DNA from: an uncultured Enterorhabdus sp.
GTDB lineage: Bacteria; Actinomycetota; Coriobacteriia; Coriobacteriales; Eggerthellaceae
Assembly: GCA_947649205.1 (NCBI GenBank)
Contig: CANSQM010000001.1
Span: 62,001-126,000 of the forward strand
Length of the DNA stretch: 64,000 nt
Direction: 5' to 3'
Shown here: one piece after another, positions 1 to 7,779 of the stretch
How the letters are laid out: each line of letters starts with the position of its first letter
How positions within the stretch are numbered: the stretch's first letter is position 1
Translations under genes and position numbers: made by a program
Notes under the pieces: generated by a model
The model's input: the letters and a program-made list of their open reading frames with translations, nothing else
Told to the model about the DNA's origin: nothing
Database searches by the model: none

Positions 1-13
1 AGTAGCCTCGCGC

Positions 14-64
14 GGGGAACGGGCGACGGTTCCCTCGGTCTTGCCGTGGGGAACGGGCGACGGT
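14..64. repeat. 17-nt direct repeat
   Basis: The 17-mer GGGGAACGGGCGACGGT occurs at 14-30 and again at 48-64, 34 bases apart, in the intergenic stretch before the first gene. No function is apparent. Confidence 0.6.
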
Positions 65-71
65 ACAGGAA

Positions 72-93
72 AGGGAGCCCCGCAGGGCTCCCT
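72..93 (-). terminator. Intrinsic terminator of the baeRF-like gene
   Basis: A nine-base-pair stem (AGGGAGCCC / GGGCTCCCT) with a CGCA loop lies 30 bases past the stop codon of the minus-strand gene. On that strand it is followed by TTCC, a weak U-tract. Confidence 0.55.
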
Positions 94-122
94 CCATGGG
101 TAGTGCTTGGGGTTCTTGCGGG

Positions 123-1373
123 CTACTCGGCGTAGCGGAACAGGGCGGCCACCGGAGAGGCGGTGGGCATCTGGTCCTGGTCCACGATGTAGATGTGGGC
201 GTCCTGGGCCAGAGCCGCCTGGGCGAAGGCGTCGGTGATGTCCGGGGCGGCCGGGTCGATGTAGCCGTCGTCGACCGGGTTCGGATTGCCGTCGAAGGTG
301 ACGGTGCCGGTGTTGATGTCGAAGCCGCCGGGCAGGATCTTCCCCTTCACCATGAACAGCGCGCCCACGCGGCGCTCGGCCAGGGCCATGCCGATGGCGT
401 CGAAGTCGTCAGAGGCCTTGCCGTGGGCCGCATCGCCGCCGAACTGCTCGGCGGCCTGCTTGAGGTTCGCGTCGCGGATGCCGTCCATCACGGTGAGGGC
501 TGCATCCAGCAGCGCCTTGCCGTCCAGGCCGGCCGGATCCTTCTTGATGCCCTCGGGCAGCAGGTGGCGCAGGGTGCAGATCTTGCGGAAGGCGTGCTCG
601 TACTCCTCGTCGCAGCACAGGATGATGGGCGTGGCATCGTCGCGCACCAGATAGTCGTTCACGGCTTTGTTCACGTAGCGGAACCAGGGCAGGGCGTCGT
701 CTTTCTTCACCTCGTTGCGGGACTGGTGGTCGTGGTACTGGCCCATGTGGCCTTCCAGGGTGATGTAGTCCAGCGCGCCCAGCTCGCCCTTCTTCATGTC
801 GGCGGCGGTGTCGTCGCTGTTGGCGAACAGCTCGCTGAAATAGTCGTGTACTTCCTGGGGCAGCTGCTGGCGCGCCACATGGGTGCGGTCGCCCTTCACC
901 CAGCTGAAGCGGTCGTTGCCCAGCTCCAGGATGTAGTACTCGGTGCCGTACTGGAAGTTGCGCAGCAGCGGCTTCACGAAGTAGGTGTCGCCGGCGGCCA
1001 CCATGGGATCGGGGGCGAAGAACAGGTTGTACACGTACACGTCGGTGTTGCTCATGAGGAAGCCGAGGCCCTCGCCGGCGTGCAGCCACAGCGGCATATC
1101 AGGATGGGCCAGCAGGTAGTCGGCCTTCTCCAGGATGCCCTTATAGGCGTCCTTGTCGTAGGTCTCGGCCAGGGTGCGCTCGGCGTCCTTCATCAGGTCC
1201 TTGAACATGTCGCCGTCCCACCGGTCGCGGCGCTCCTCGCGCTCGCTGTGGTGTACCGGAATGTAGAGCGACACGACCGGCGCGGTCACGTTGGCGAGGA
1301 TGGCGGGATCGAAGCTCTCCATCACGTGAATGCTGTCATCGGTCTTGCGCAGGGTCTCCTTCTCGTCTTTCAT
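123..1373 (-). CDS. Bacterial archaeo-eukaryotic release factor-like protein (baeRF, family 3-like)
   Basis: The 416-residue acidic soluble protein has the pattern of the baeRF families, bacterial relatives of the eRF1/Pelota fold. It has an N-terminal SLYIPVHHSEREERRD segment (about 35-50), a helical region of the kind seen before the release-factor core, then a PLLRNFQYGTEYYILELG strand segment (about 135-152). Family members are thought to act on or near ribosomes, but none is well characterised and the substrate here is unknown. The ATG at 1373 has a GGAGG ribosome-binding site six bases upstream. The gene stands alone, between two hairpin terminators. The family match is from memory of sequence patterns. 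Confidence 0.65.
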   Translation of the reverse strand: MKDEKETLRKTDDSIHVMESFDPAILANVTAPVVSLYIPVHHSEREERRDRWDGDMFKDLMKDAERTLAETYDKDAYKGILEKADYLLAHPDMPLWLHAGEGLGFLMSNTDVYVYNLFFAPDPMVAAGDTYFVKPLLRNFQYGTEYYILELGNDRFSWVKGDRTHVARQQLPQEVHDYFSELFANSDDTAADMKKGELGALDYITLEGHMGQYHDHQSRNEVKKDDALPWFRYVNKAVNDYLVRDDATPIILCCDEEYEHAFRKICTLRHLLPEGIKKDPAGLDGKALLDAALTVMDGIRDANLKQAAEQFGGDAAHGKASDDFDAIGMALAERRVGALFMVKGKILPGGFDINTGTVTFDGNPNPVDDGYIDPAAPDITDAFAQAALAQDAHIYIVDQDQMPTASPVAALFRYAE

Positions 1374-1489
1374 GACGAACCTCCATAATAGTCGGGAACT
1401 GCTGGGTCGCGCAGCCTTGGGGGCCAGCGTCCCGGAGCGATCCTGCGGGATCGCGCGGAGCGGATGGGAAGGCGTCGCGCAGTGAAAAG

Positions 1490-1522
1490 CATAGCCCCCG
1501 ACCGGAGAAATCGGGGGCTATG
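1490..1522 (-). terminator. Intrinsic terminator of the metal-resistance operon
   Basis: A perfect 12-bp stem (CATAGCCCCCGA / TCGGGGGCTATG) with a 9-base loop lies 38 bases after the P-type ATPase stop codon. On the minus strand it is followed by CTTTTC. Confidence 0.8.
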
Positions 1523-1559
1523 GGCGGGTCTGTGAACTTCTGGTTGCCGAAATGCTGAT

Positions 1560-3545
1560 TTAGTTTCTCACGTTCATGGCGCGCATGGCGTTCAGGATGG
1601 CGATGACGGCCACGCCCACGTCGGCGAAGACGGCCATCCACATGTTGGCGATGCCGAAGGCGGCCAGCACGAGCACGGCGAACTTGATGCCGAGGGCGAA
1701 CACGATGTTCTGCCACACGATGCGCATGGTGCGGCGGGCCAGGTCGATGGCGCGGGCGATGTCGTCGGGGTTGTCGTTCATGAGCACCACGTCGGCGGCC
1801 TCGATGGCGGCGTCCGATCCCATGGCCCCCATGGCGATGCCGATATCGGCGCGGGTGAGTACCGGCGCGTCGTTGATGCCGTCGCCGACGAAGGCGAGCT
1901 TGCCCTTGCCGTGGCTTGTGCGCTCGGTCTCGGCCAGTAGGGCCTCCACCTCGGCCACCTTGTCCTGGGGCAGCAGCTCGCTGTGCACCTCGTCGATGCC
2001 GAGCCGGGCGGCCACGGAGGCGGCCACATCGGCGCGGTCGCCGGTGAGCATGACGGTCTTCTTCACGCCGGCCGCTCGCAAGTCGGCGATGGCCTGGGCC
2101 GCCGTGGGCTTGATGGTGTCGGCGATGACGATGGTGCCGAGGAAGGCGCCGTCGGCGGCCACGTACAGCACCGTGCCGGCGGCATCGGTCGCTTGGAAGG
2201 GTACGGCGTGGGCAGCCATGAGCTTGCCGTTGCCCACGAGCACCGCGCGGCCGTCCACGGTGGCCTCCACGCCCTGGCCGCTCACCTCGCGCACATCGCG
2301 AACGCGATCGGCCAGCGGGGCGGCGTCGGTGGCGGGCCGTCCCCCGTTCGTTGCGGGGGCGCCACCCGGCCGCTCCCCGTTCGCCATGGCTTCGCCGTAG
2401 GCTCGCACCGACTGGGCGATGGGGTGGGTGGAGAAGGCCTCGGCCGCGGCGGCGGTGGCCACGAGCTCGGCCTCGGTCACGCCGGGAGCGCACATCAGCT
2501 CGGTCACGGCGAAGGTGCCGTCGGTCAGGGTGCCGGTCTTGTCGAACACGACGGTTTCCGTGGAGCCCAGGGCCTCCAGGTAGTTCGACCCCTTCACCAG
2601 AATGCCCAGGCGTGATGCGCCGCCGATGCCGCCGAAGAACGACAGGGGTACCGAGATCACCAGCGCGCAGGGGCACGACACCACGAGGAAGGTGAGGCCG
2701 CGCAGGACCCAGTCGGCCCAATCCTGGCCGAACAGCAGCGGGGGCACGATGGCGAGTACGGCCGCCACGCCCACAACGATGGGGGTGTACACCCGGGCGA
2801 AGCGGGTGATGAAGTTCTCGGTGCGGGCCTTCTTCTCGGCGGCGTTCTCCACCAGTTCCAGGATGCGGCTCACCGTGGAATCTTCGAAGGGCTTCGTGGC
2901 GCGCACCACGAGCTTGCCCGTGAGGTTCACGCAGCCGGATATAACTTCGTCGCCGGGCTGCGCCGTGCGGGGCACCGATTCGCCGGTGAGCGCGGCGGTG
3001 TCGATCTGGCTCTCGCCGGTGAGGATGACGCCATCCAGCGGGATACGCTCGCCGGGCATGACGATGAACTCGTCGTCGGGGGCCAGCTCGAAGGGGTCCA
3101 CCTGCTTGAGCTTCCCCTCTTCCATCACGTTGGCGAATTCCGGGGCGATGTCCATCATATCGGCGATGGATTTTCGCGACTTGTCCACCGCGTAGCTTTG
3201 GAACAACTCGCCCACCTGGAAGAACAGCATGACGGCGGCGCCCTCGGCCATATGCGGTTCGGTGTGGGGGAAGGCCACGAGCGAGAACGCGCCGAAGGTG
3301 GCCACGGTCATGAGGAAGTCCTCGTCCAGGGCGTGGCCGCGCACGAGGCCGCGGAAGGCGCCAGCGATGACGTCGTAGCCGGCGATGAGGTAGGGGATGA
3401 GGAAAAGCGCGAACTCGGCGTACACGTCGCCGGGGCTGCCGAAGGTAGCGCGCAGCACGCCGGTCTCTTCCAGCGCGATGACGGCGAAGAAGATGACGAG
3501 GGCAACGACGATGCGGGTGAGGAGGCGTTTTTGCTTGGGGCTCAT
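1560..3545 (-). CDS. Heavy-metal-translocating P1B-type ATPase (Zn/Cd/Pb efflux type)
   Basis: This 661-residue membrane pump would export a divalent heavy metal at the expense of ATP. Visible landmarks are the actuator motif LTGES (about residue 185), the metal-gating CPC motif in a membrane helix (about 289-291), the phosphorylation motif DKTGTLTDG (Asp about 335) and the hinge GDGINDAP (about 555). CPC-type pumps with these features are ZntA/CadA or CopA type; the CadC-like repressor in the operon favours Zn/Cd/Pb. There is no N-terminal HMA domain; that domain is a separate gene upstream (3753-3980). An insertion of about 25 residues rich in Gly, Ala and Pro lies in the nucleotide-binding region. 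The ATG at 3545 has an AAGGA site. Confidence 0.92.
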   Translation of the reverse strand: MSPKQKRLLTRIVVALVIFFAVIALEETGVLRATFGSPGDVYAEFALFLIPYLIAGYDVIAGAFRGLVRGHALDEDFLMTVATFGAFSLVAFPHTEPHMAEGAAVMLFFQVGELFQSYAVDKSRKSIADMMDIAPEFANVMEEGKLKQVDPFELAPDDEFIVMPGERIPLDGVILTGESQIDTAALTGESVPRTAQPGDEVISGCVNLTGKLVVRATKPFEDSTVSRILELVENAAEKKARTENFITRFARVYTPIVVGVAAVLAIVPPLLFGQDWADWVLRGLTFLVVSCPCALVISVPLSFFGGIGGASRLGILVKGSNYLEALGSTETVVFDKTGTLTDGTFAVTELMCAPGVTEAELVATAAAAEAFSTHPIAQSVRAYGEAMANGERPGGAPATNGGRPATDAAPLADRVRDVREVSGQGVEATVDGRAVLVGNGKLMAAHAVPFQATDAAGTVLYVAADGAFLGTIVIADTIKPTAAQAIADLRAAGVKKTVMLTGDRADVAASVAARLGIDEVHSELLPQDKVAEVEALLAETERTSHGKGKLAFVGDGINDAPVLTRADIGIAMGAMGSDAAIEAADVVLMNDNPDDIARAIDLARRTMRIVWQNIVFALGIKFAVLVLAAFGIANMWMAVFADVGVAVIAILNAMRAMNVRN

Positions 3546-3565
3546 GGTGGGGTCCTTCTGGTCCG

Positions 3566-3681
3566 CCTCTGGCCAGGGGGCAATACTCGATGCTCAGACA
3601 GTCCTCGCTCGGCGGAAATGTCCACTGGACATTTCCGTTCGCTGCGGAACTGCGCGTCGAGCATCGCCCCCTGGCCAGAGG
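3566..3681. repeat. 116-bp imperfect palindrome between pump and metallochaperone genes
   Basis: The outer arms form a perfect 16-bp inverted repeat (CCTCTGGCCAGGGGGC at 3566-3581 and its complement at 3666-3681). Inside are a second 8-bp paired segment (CGATGCTC / GAGCATCG) and a central palindrome, GGAAATGTCCA-C-TGGACATTTCC. The transcript of the arsR-HMA-ATPase operon would fold here into one long hairpin. It could be a MITE-like element or an expression-tuning structure; no coding capacity is evident. Confidence 0.75.
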
Positions 3682-3752
3682 CTGCTCTTACAGGTTGGGC
3701 GGTCGGGCGTTCGTCGTAGGGCAAGGGCCGCGCCCTTGCCGCCCGGGGGCGG

Positions 3753-3980
3753 TTACCGCTTGATGATGCAGTCTTTCTCGTAGCTGGCGCATACCTGCTG
3801 GGCGGCGTCGACGATGGCGGCGAAGGCCTCGGCATCGTCGGTGTCGGCGTCGATCATGAGCTTGCTCGTCATGAAGGAGATGGTGGCTTTGCTCACACCG
3901 GGCAATTCGCTGATGCCGGCTTCCATTTTGGCGGCGCAGTTGGCGCAGTCGAGGTTCTCGAGCTTGAAGGACTTGCGCAT
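3753..3980 (-). CDS. HMA-domain metallochaperone
   Basis: This 75-residue protein is a single ferredoxin-like HMA domain. The metal-binding motif DCANC gives Cys12 and Cys15. It would bind a soft metal ion in the cytoplasm and probably deliver it to the P-type ATPase encoded next in the operon, which lacks its own HMA domain. The ATG has an AAAGGAG site seven bases upstream. The split of pump and HMA domain into two genes is seen directly; the delivery role is inferred. Confidence 0.85.
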   Translation of the reverse strand: MRKSFKLENLDCANCAAKMEAGISELPGVSKATISFMTSKLMIDADTDDAEAFAAIVDAAQQVCASYEKDCIIKR

Positions 3981-4050
3981 GGGGGCTCCTTTCGAGAGGG
4001 GTTGGCAGGCGGTTGATTGGTGGTCGGTCGATGGGTCGATGGTGCGGTGG

Positions 4051-4455
4051 TTACTCGCAGATGTGGGTGATGCCCTGGGCGAGGATGGTGTAGACGTGAT
4101 CGTCGGACAGGGCGTAGATGATGTTCTTGCCGTCGCGGGTGGCGCGCACGAGCCGCGCCTGCTTCAAGTTCCGCAGCTGGTGGCTCACGGCGCTTTGGGT
4201 GCAGCCCACGGCTTCGGTGATCTCGGTGACGGACAGGTCGCCGCCCATGAGCGCGAACAGGATCTTGATGCGCGTGGTGTCCGAGAAGGCCTTGAACAGG
4301 TCGGCCACATCGAAGAGCAGCTCCTCGTCGGGCATTTCCTCGAAGAGGCAGGCCGTATCGGCTCGGTTGCAGCCACACGAGCAGGGGGCCGTGGTCTCGC
4401 GCCCGTCGGCCAGGACCATTACGCCGTACTCGGTTGTTTTCTTGCCCTCTTCCAT
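4051..4455 (-). CDS. ArsR/SmtB-family metal-sensing repressor (CadC-like)
   Basis: This is a 134-residue winged-helix repressor, first gene of the operon arsR-HMA-ATPase. The core helix-turn-helix is seen in SVTEITEAVGCTQSAVSHQL, followed by a beta-wing (RDGKNIIYAL). The N-terminal extension carries CSCGC plus a further Cys (Cys25, 27, 29, 36), reminiscent of the CadC N-terminal metal site. The helix-3 CxC motif of CadC is absent: the equivalent stretch reads GGDLSVTEI. Derepression by Cd, Pb or Zn is inferred from the family and the pump. The operator-like palindrome at 4641-4656 suggests autoregulation. Confidence 0.88.
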   Translation of the reverse strand: MEEGKKTTEYGVMVLADGRETTAPCSCGCNRADTACLFEEMPDEELLFDVADLFKAFSDTTRIKILFALMGGDLSVTEITEAVGCTQSAVSHQLRNLKQARLVRATRDGKNIIYALSDDHVYTILAQGITHICE

Positions 4456-4640
4456 GGGCGGCTCCTCGCATGCTCGTTCGGACGGTTCTCTCTGCGTTGC
4501 TCGTACATTGCGCTTCGTTGCTTGCGCATTGCGCTTTCGTGCTCTGTGCCCTGTGTTCCTACGATTCCCGCCTTCTTCCGTTGCCCTCGCTTCGGCGGCC
4601 TAACTCGTAGGTGCATATTCTCGTATTCACATAACAACAC

Positions 4641-4685
4641 ATGAACAACTATTCATAAGTATAGCCGCCGTCGCCCATCTGTCAA
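4641..4685 (-). promoter_or_regulatory. Promoter and ArsR-type operator of the metal-resistance operon
   Basis: On the minus strand there is TTGACA (4680-4685), a 16-base spacer and TATACT (4658-4663), a near-consensus sigma-70 promoter. Directly downstream, over the expected transcription start, lies the palindrome ATGAA-CAACTA-TTCAT (4641-4656). It closely resembles known SmtB/CzrA/CadC operators, which have the pattern TGAA-N6-TTCA. Repressor bound here would block transcription initiation. The leader to the arsR start is about 185 bases and contains no other gene. Confidence 0.8.
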
Positions 4686-4961
4686 GGGGTGGTTGGGGAG
4701 CGTGCTTCTTCTCGCCCAATGGCAAACAAAGTGTAACGGGGTCGTTGTTGGTCTTCCGGCGGCGCGCGCTACCATAAAAGGCAAGGCGCAGAGGGGCGAA
4801 CGGCCTTCTGCGGGAGTATTTTCCCAATGAAGGCCATCGATGACCAAACTCGTGACCTGTGGAAAATCCGCAGGTCAGCGGGATGGCATTGATGGTGATA
4901 GCCGTTTCGCCCATTCAATATCGGAGCGCCCGGAAGGTGCGGTTAAGCGAAAGGTGATGCT

Positions 4962-5339
4962 ATGAGAGCTTACGAGGTTGTCGATGCCGATTACGTGAAG
5001 CGCGAGATTGGACGCATTCCGCTGGTAGACGTGCGGCCGCCGTTGCTTTACGATGCGGGCCACATTCCCACGGCGCTGAACGTGCGCCTCGATGTGGCGG
5101 CGGCGTCGGATGACCCGGCCGGCACGCTGGCCGAGATGTTTCAGGCCCAGGGGATATTTCCCGATGACAGCGTCATCGTGTACTGCCAGTCGGGCATCCA
5201 TGCGAAGATTGCCTGCGACTATCTGGCGAGCGTGGGCTATACCGGGCTGCGGCTGTACGCTGGCAGCATGAATGACTGGACGAGCGATCCGGCGCGCCCG
5301 GTGGAGCGTACCGAGGTACCGTTCGCGCGCGCCTCGTAA
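4962..5339 (+). CDS. Single-domain rhodanese
   Basis: This 125-residue protein is one rhodanese domain: the N-terminal LVDVRPPLLYDAGHIPTALN segment (about 21-40) and the active-site loop CQSGIH with catalytic Cys75. Rhodaneses carry sulfane sulfur as a cysteine persulfide; the donor and acceptor here are unknown. It is cytoplasmic, with no signal peptide. It is followed after 18 bases by a symporter gene on the same strand, so the two are probably cotranscribed. Confidence 0.85.
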   Translation: MRAYEVVDADYVKREIGRIPLVDVRPPLLYDAGHIPTALNVRLDVAAASDDPAGTLAEMFQAQGIFPDDSVIVYCQSGIHAKIACDYLASVGYTGLRLYAGSMNDWTSDPARPVERTEVPFARAS

Positions 5340-5357
5340 CGGGATAAGGAGAGAGCG

Positions 5358-6704
5358 ATGGAGACGACGAAGCGCGGTGGCGCGGCCATTCTCAAGCAGG
5401 TGGTCACGAGCCTGCCGTTCATATTGCTGGTGGCCGTGGCGGCCGGTCTGGGGATCGGCTCGGTGGCTTCCGAGGGCGTTATCGCCGTGGTGGCCACCAT
5501 CGGCGACGTGCTGCGGCAGGTCATCGTGTTCTGCGTGCCGCTCATCATCGTCGGCTTCATCGCTCCCTCCATCGCCAAGCTGGGCGAGAACGTGTCGCGC
5601 ATTCTGGGTGTGGCGTTGCTCGTGGCCTATCTGTCCACCCTGGGAGCGGCCCTTCTGTCCATGGGAGCCGGGTTCGGAATCATTCCGCACCTCACCCTGG
5701 CCGATGGCGCCGAGGCCCTGCGCGAGATTCCCAGCCTGGAGTTCCCCTTGGAGATTCCCGCGCTCATGCCCGTGACGAGCGCCCTGGCTCTGGCGCTCAT
5801 GGTGGGCCTGGCGGCGGTGTGGGCGAAGGCATCGCGGTTCACGGCCCTGTTGGTGGAGTTCCAGCGCATGGTGCTGACCATCGTGGTGAAGATCGTCATC
5901 CCCATCCTGCCGTTCTTCATCGTGTGCACCTTCGCCGGCCTGGCCTGGGAAGGGGCGCTCACGAGCCAGCTGCCAGTGTTCCTTGTGGTCATCGCCATCG
6001 TGCTCGTGGGGCACTTCGTGTGGCTCGGCGTGCTCTACGGCGCGGCCGGGGCCTATTCGCGCACGAATCCCTGGGAAGTGCTGCGCCATTACGGCTCGGC
6101 CTACCTGACGGCCGTGGGCACCATGTCGTCGGCGGCCACCCTGGGCGTGGCGCTGGAATGCGCCGGCCAGGCGAAGACCCTGCGGCGCGACATGGTGAGC
6201 TTCGGTATTCCGCTGTTCGCCAACATCCACCTGTGCGGCTCGGTGCTCACCGAGGTGTTCTTCTGCATGGTGGTGTCCCAGATTCTCTACGGGGCGCTGC
6301 CGAGCCTGCCGACCATGCTTTTGTTCTGCGTGCTGCTGGGCGTGTTCGCCATCGGGGCGCCCGGGGTGCCGGGCGGCACGGTCATGGCCTCGCTCGGCCT
6401 GGTCACGGGCCTGCTCGGCTTCGACGGAGCCGGCACGGCCCTCGTGCTCACGGTGTTCGCGTTGCAGGATAGCTTCGGCACCGCCTGCAACGTGACCGGC
6501 GACGGCGCGCTCACCCTGATACTGTCCGGCTACGCGAATCGCCACGAGGTGGCCGACGCCATGGCCCCCGCCGACGAGGCCTTCTTCAACGGGGAAGTGG
6601 CCGAAGCCGCCGGCGCGGGTCGGGGCAAGCCTGCCGCCGAGGGCGCAACGAGCTTGACGGGCGCCGAGTCTGTTGCGGAAACCATGGAAGGGAAGCGTCT
6701 CTAG
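5358..6704 (+). CDS. Sodium:dicarboxylate (DAACS-family) symporter
   Basis: This 448-residue integral membrane protein resembles cation-coupled dicarboxylate/amino-acid symporters of the GltP/SstT/DctA family. It has about eight to ten hydrophobic segments, the early IVFCVPLIIVGFIAPSIAKLG segment, the serine-rich GTMSSAATLG stretch (about 252-261, matching the family's substrate-binding hairpin), and the late GAPGVPGGTVMA and QDSFGTACNVTGDG segments. A hydrophilic tail of about 60 residues after the last membrane segment is longer than usual. Likely substrates are aspartate, glutamate, serine/threonine or C4-dicarboxylates; the sequence alone does not decide. Confidence 0.88.
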   Translation: METTKRGGAAILKQVVTSLPFILLVAVAAGLGIGSVASEGVIAVVATIGDVLRQVIVFCVPLIIVGFIAPSIAKLGENVSRILGVALLVAYLSTLGAALLSMGAGFGIIPHLTLADGAEALREIPSLEFPLEIPALMPVTSALALALMVGLAAVWAKASRFTALLVEFQRMVLTIVVKIVIPILPFFIVCTFAGLAWEGALTSQLPVFLVVIAIVLVGHFVWLGVLYGAAGAYSRTNPWEVLRHYGSAYLTAVGTMSSAATLGVALECAGQAKTLRRDMVSFGIPLFANIHLCGSVLTEVFFCMVVSQILYGALPSLPTMLLFCVLLGVFAIGAPGVPGGTVMASLGLVTGLLGFDGAGTALVLTVFALQDSFGTACNVTGDGALTLILSGYANRHEVADAMAPADEAFFNGEVAEAAGAGRGKPAAEGATSLTGAESVAETMEGKRL

Positions 6705-6826
6705 GGGCGCCTGTCTCTCTTCCGCCCTACGAACCCGTGACAGGTGCGGGATGCCTGCCGCGCTCGGGGCTGCGGTCGCCTACCATGGGGGCAACAATCC
6801 CCGCAATGGCGAGAGGCGGTTTCCCC

Positions 6827-7669
6827 ATGGCCAGCACCCTGACGATACCTGAGGCAATCCCCGCGTTTCCCGATTTCGGTCACATTCCCTTTGAGGGACT
6901 GCACAATACGCGCGACCTGGGCGGCCTGCCCGCGGCCGATGGGCGCACGGTGAAGCCGGCGCTGCTGCTGCGCTCCGGGGCGCTCCATAAGGCGACCGAG
7001 AACGACATCGTGCGACTGCTGGACGACTATCATCTGGAAAGCGTCGTGGATTTCCGCACCGAGGTGGAGCGCGACAAGGAGCCCGATCCCCAGGCGCTGC
7101 TGGAAGGGGTCGTGTTCTATGAGTTCCCGGCCCTTAGCGGCGAGACTCTGGGCATTACCCATGGCGGCGGTCTGGCGGCCGACGTGAAGCTCTTGGAGGG
7201 CCTGACGGCGAAGGCCCACGAGATGGTGCGGGCTATGTACCCGAAGATCCTGCTGGGCGACGCCGGGGTGGCGGCCTATCGCGGCTTCCTCAACGTGCTG
7301 CTGGAATCCGACGGCGGCGCGGTGCTGTGGCATTGCACCGAGGGCAAGGACCGCGCGGGCCTGGCGGCGGTCATCGTGGAGCGGGCCCTCGGTGTGTCTG
7401 AGGCCGACACGCGGGCCGATTACCTGGCTACGAACCTGTTCGCCCGCACCCGCGCCGAGGGGCTGCTGGACGCCTTGGCTGAGAAGCTGCCCATGCTGCG
7501 TGGGATCGACGCCGATATCGATTCGTTCTTCTACGCCTATCCCGACTACTACGATGCCGCCATGGCCGCCGTGGACAAGCGCTACGGTTCCTTCGACGGC
7601 TACCTGACCAAAGCCCTCGATTTCGGCCCCGAGAAGCAAGCGGCCCTGCGCGAGAAGTACCTGCACTGA
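6827..7669 (+). CDS. Tyrosine/serine-type protein phosphatase
   Basis: This 280-residue protein belongs to the bacterial tyrosine phosphatase family (Y_phosphatase3 type). The catalytic P-loop is HCTEGKDRAG (Cys-x5-Arg), and the N-terminal NTRDLGGLPAADGRTVKPALLLRSG segment is typical of the family; it also contains the SGALHKATENDIVRLLD helix. The substrate may be phosphotyrosine, phosphoserine or phosphoinositide. An upstream in-frame start exists at 6737, but the ATG at 6827 has a GAGAGG site seven bases upstream and begins where family similarity starts. It precedes guaA by about 110 bases on the same strand. Confidence 0.85.
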   Translation: MASTLTIPEAIPAFPDFGHIPFEGLHNTRDLGGLPAADGRTVKPALLLRSGALHKATENDIVRLLDDYHLESVVDFRTEVERDKEPDPQALLEGVVFYEFPALSGETLGITHGGGLAADVKLLEGLTAKAHEMVRAMYPKILLGDAGVAAYRGFLNVLLESDGGAVLWHCTEGKDRAGLAAVIVERALGVSEADTRADYLATNLFARTRAEGLLDALAEKLPMLRGIDADIDSFFYAYPDYYDAAMAAVDKRYGSFDGYLTKALDFGPEKQAALREKYLH

Positions 7670-7779
7670 TCTTCCCCGCCCCCATTCCGCAGTTTGTTGA
7701 TATTTCCCCTACTGGAAATAGAGGGGCGGGCGGCGAGGTGTAAAATCGCCCTCGAACATTTTGCGACCAAGGAGGCACC

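Noticed and set aside
96-1388. 430-codon open frame on the plus strand, and many similar long frames opposite other genes
   Set aside because: These are antisense shadows in high-GC sequence. Codon composition and the absence of ribosome-binding sites show that the opposite-strand gene with known motifs is the real one.
1336-2721. 461-codon minus-strand frame overlapping the P-type ATPase
   Set aside because: It is an out-of-frame Arg/Gly-rich reading of the ATPase gene, without recognisable domains.
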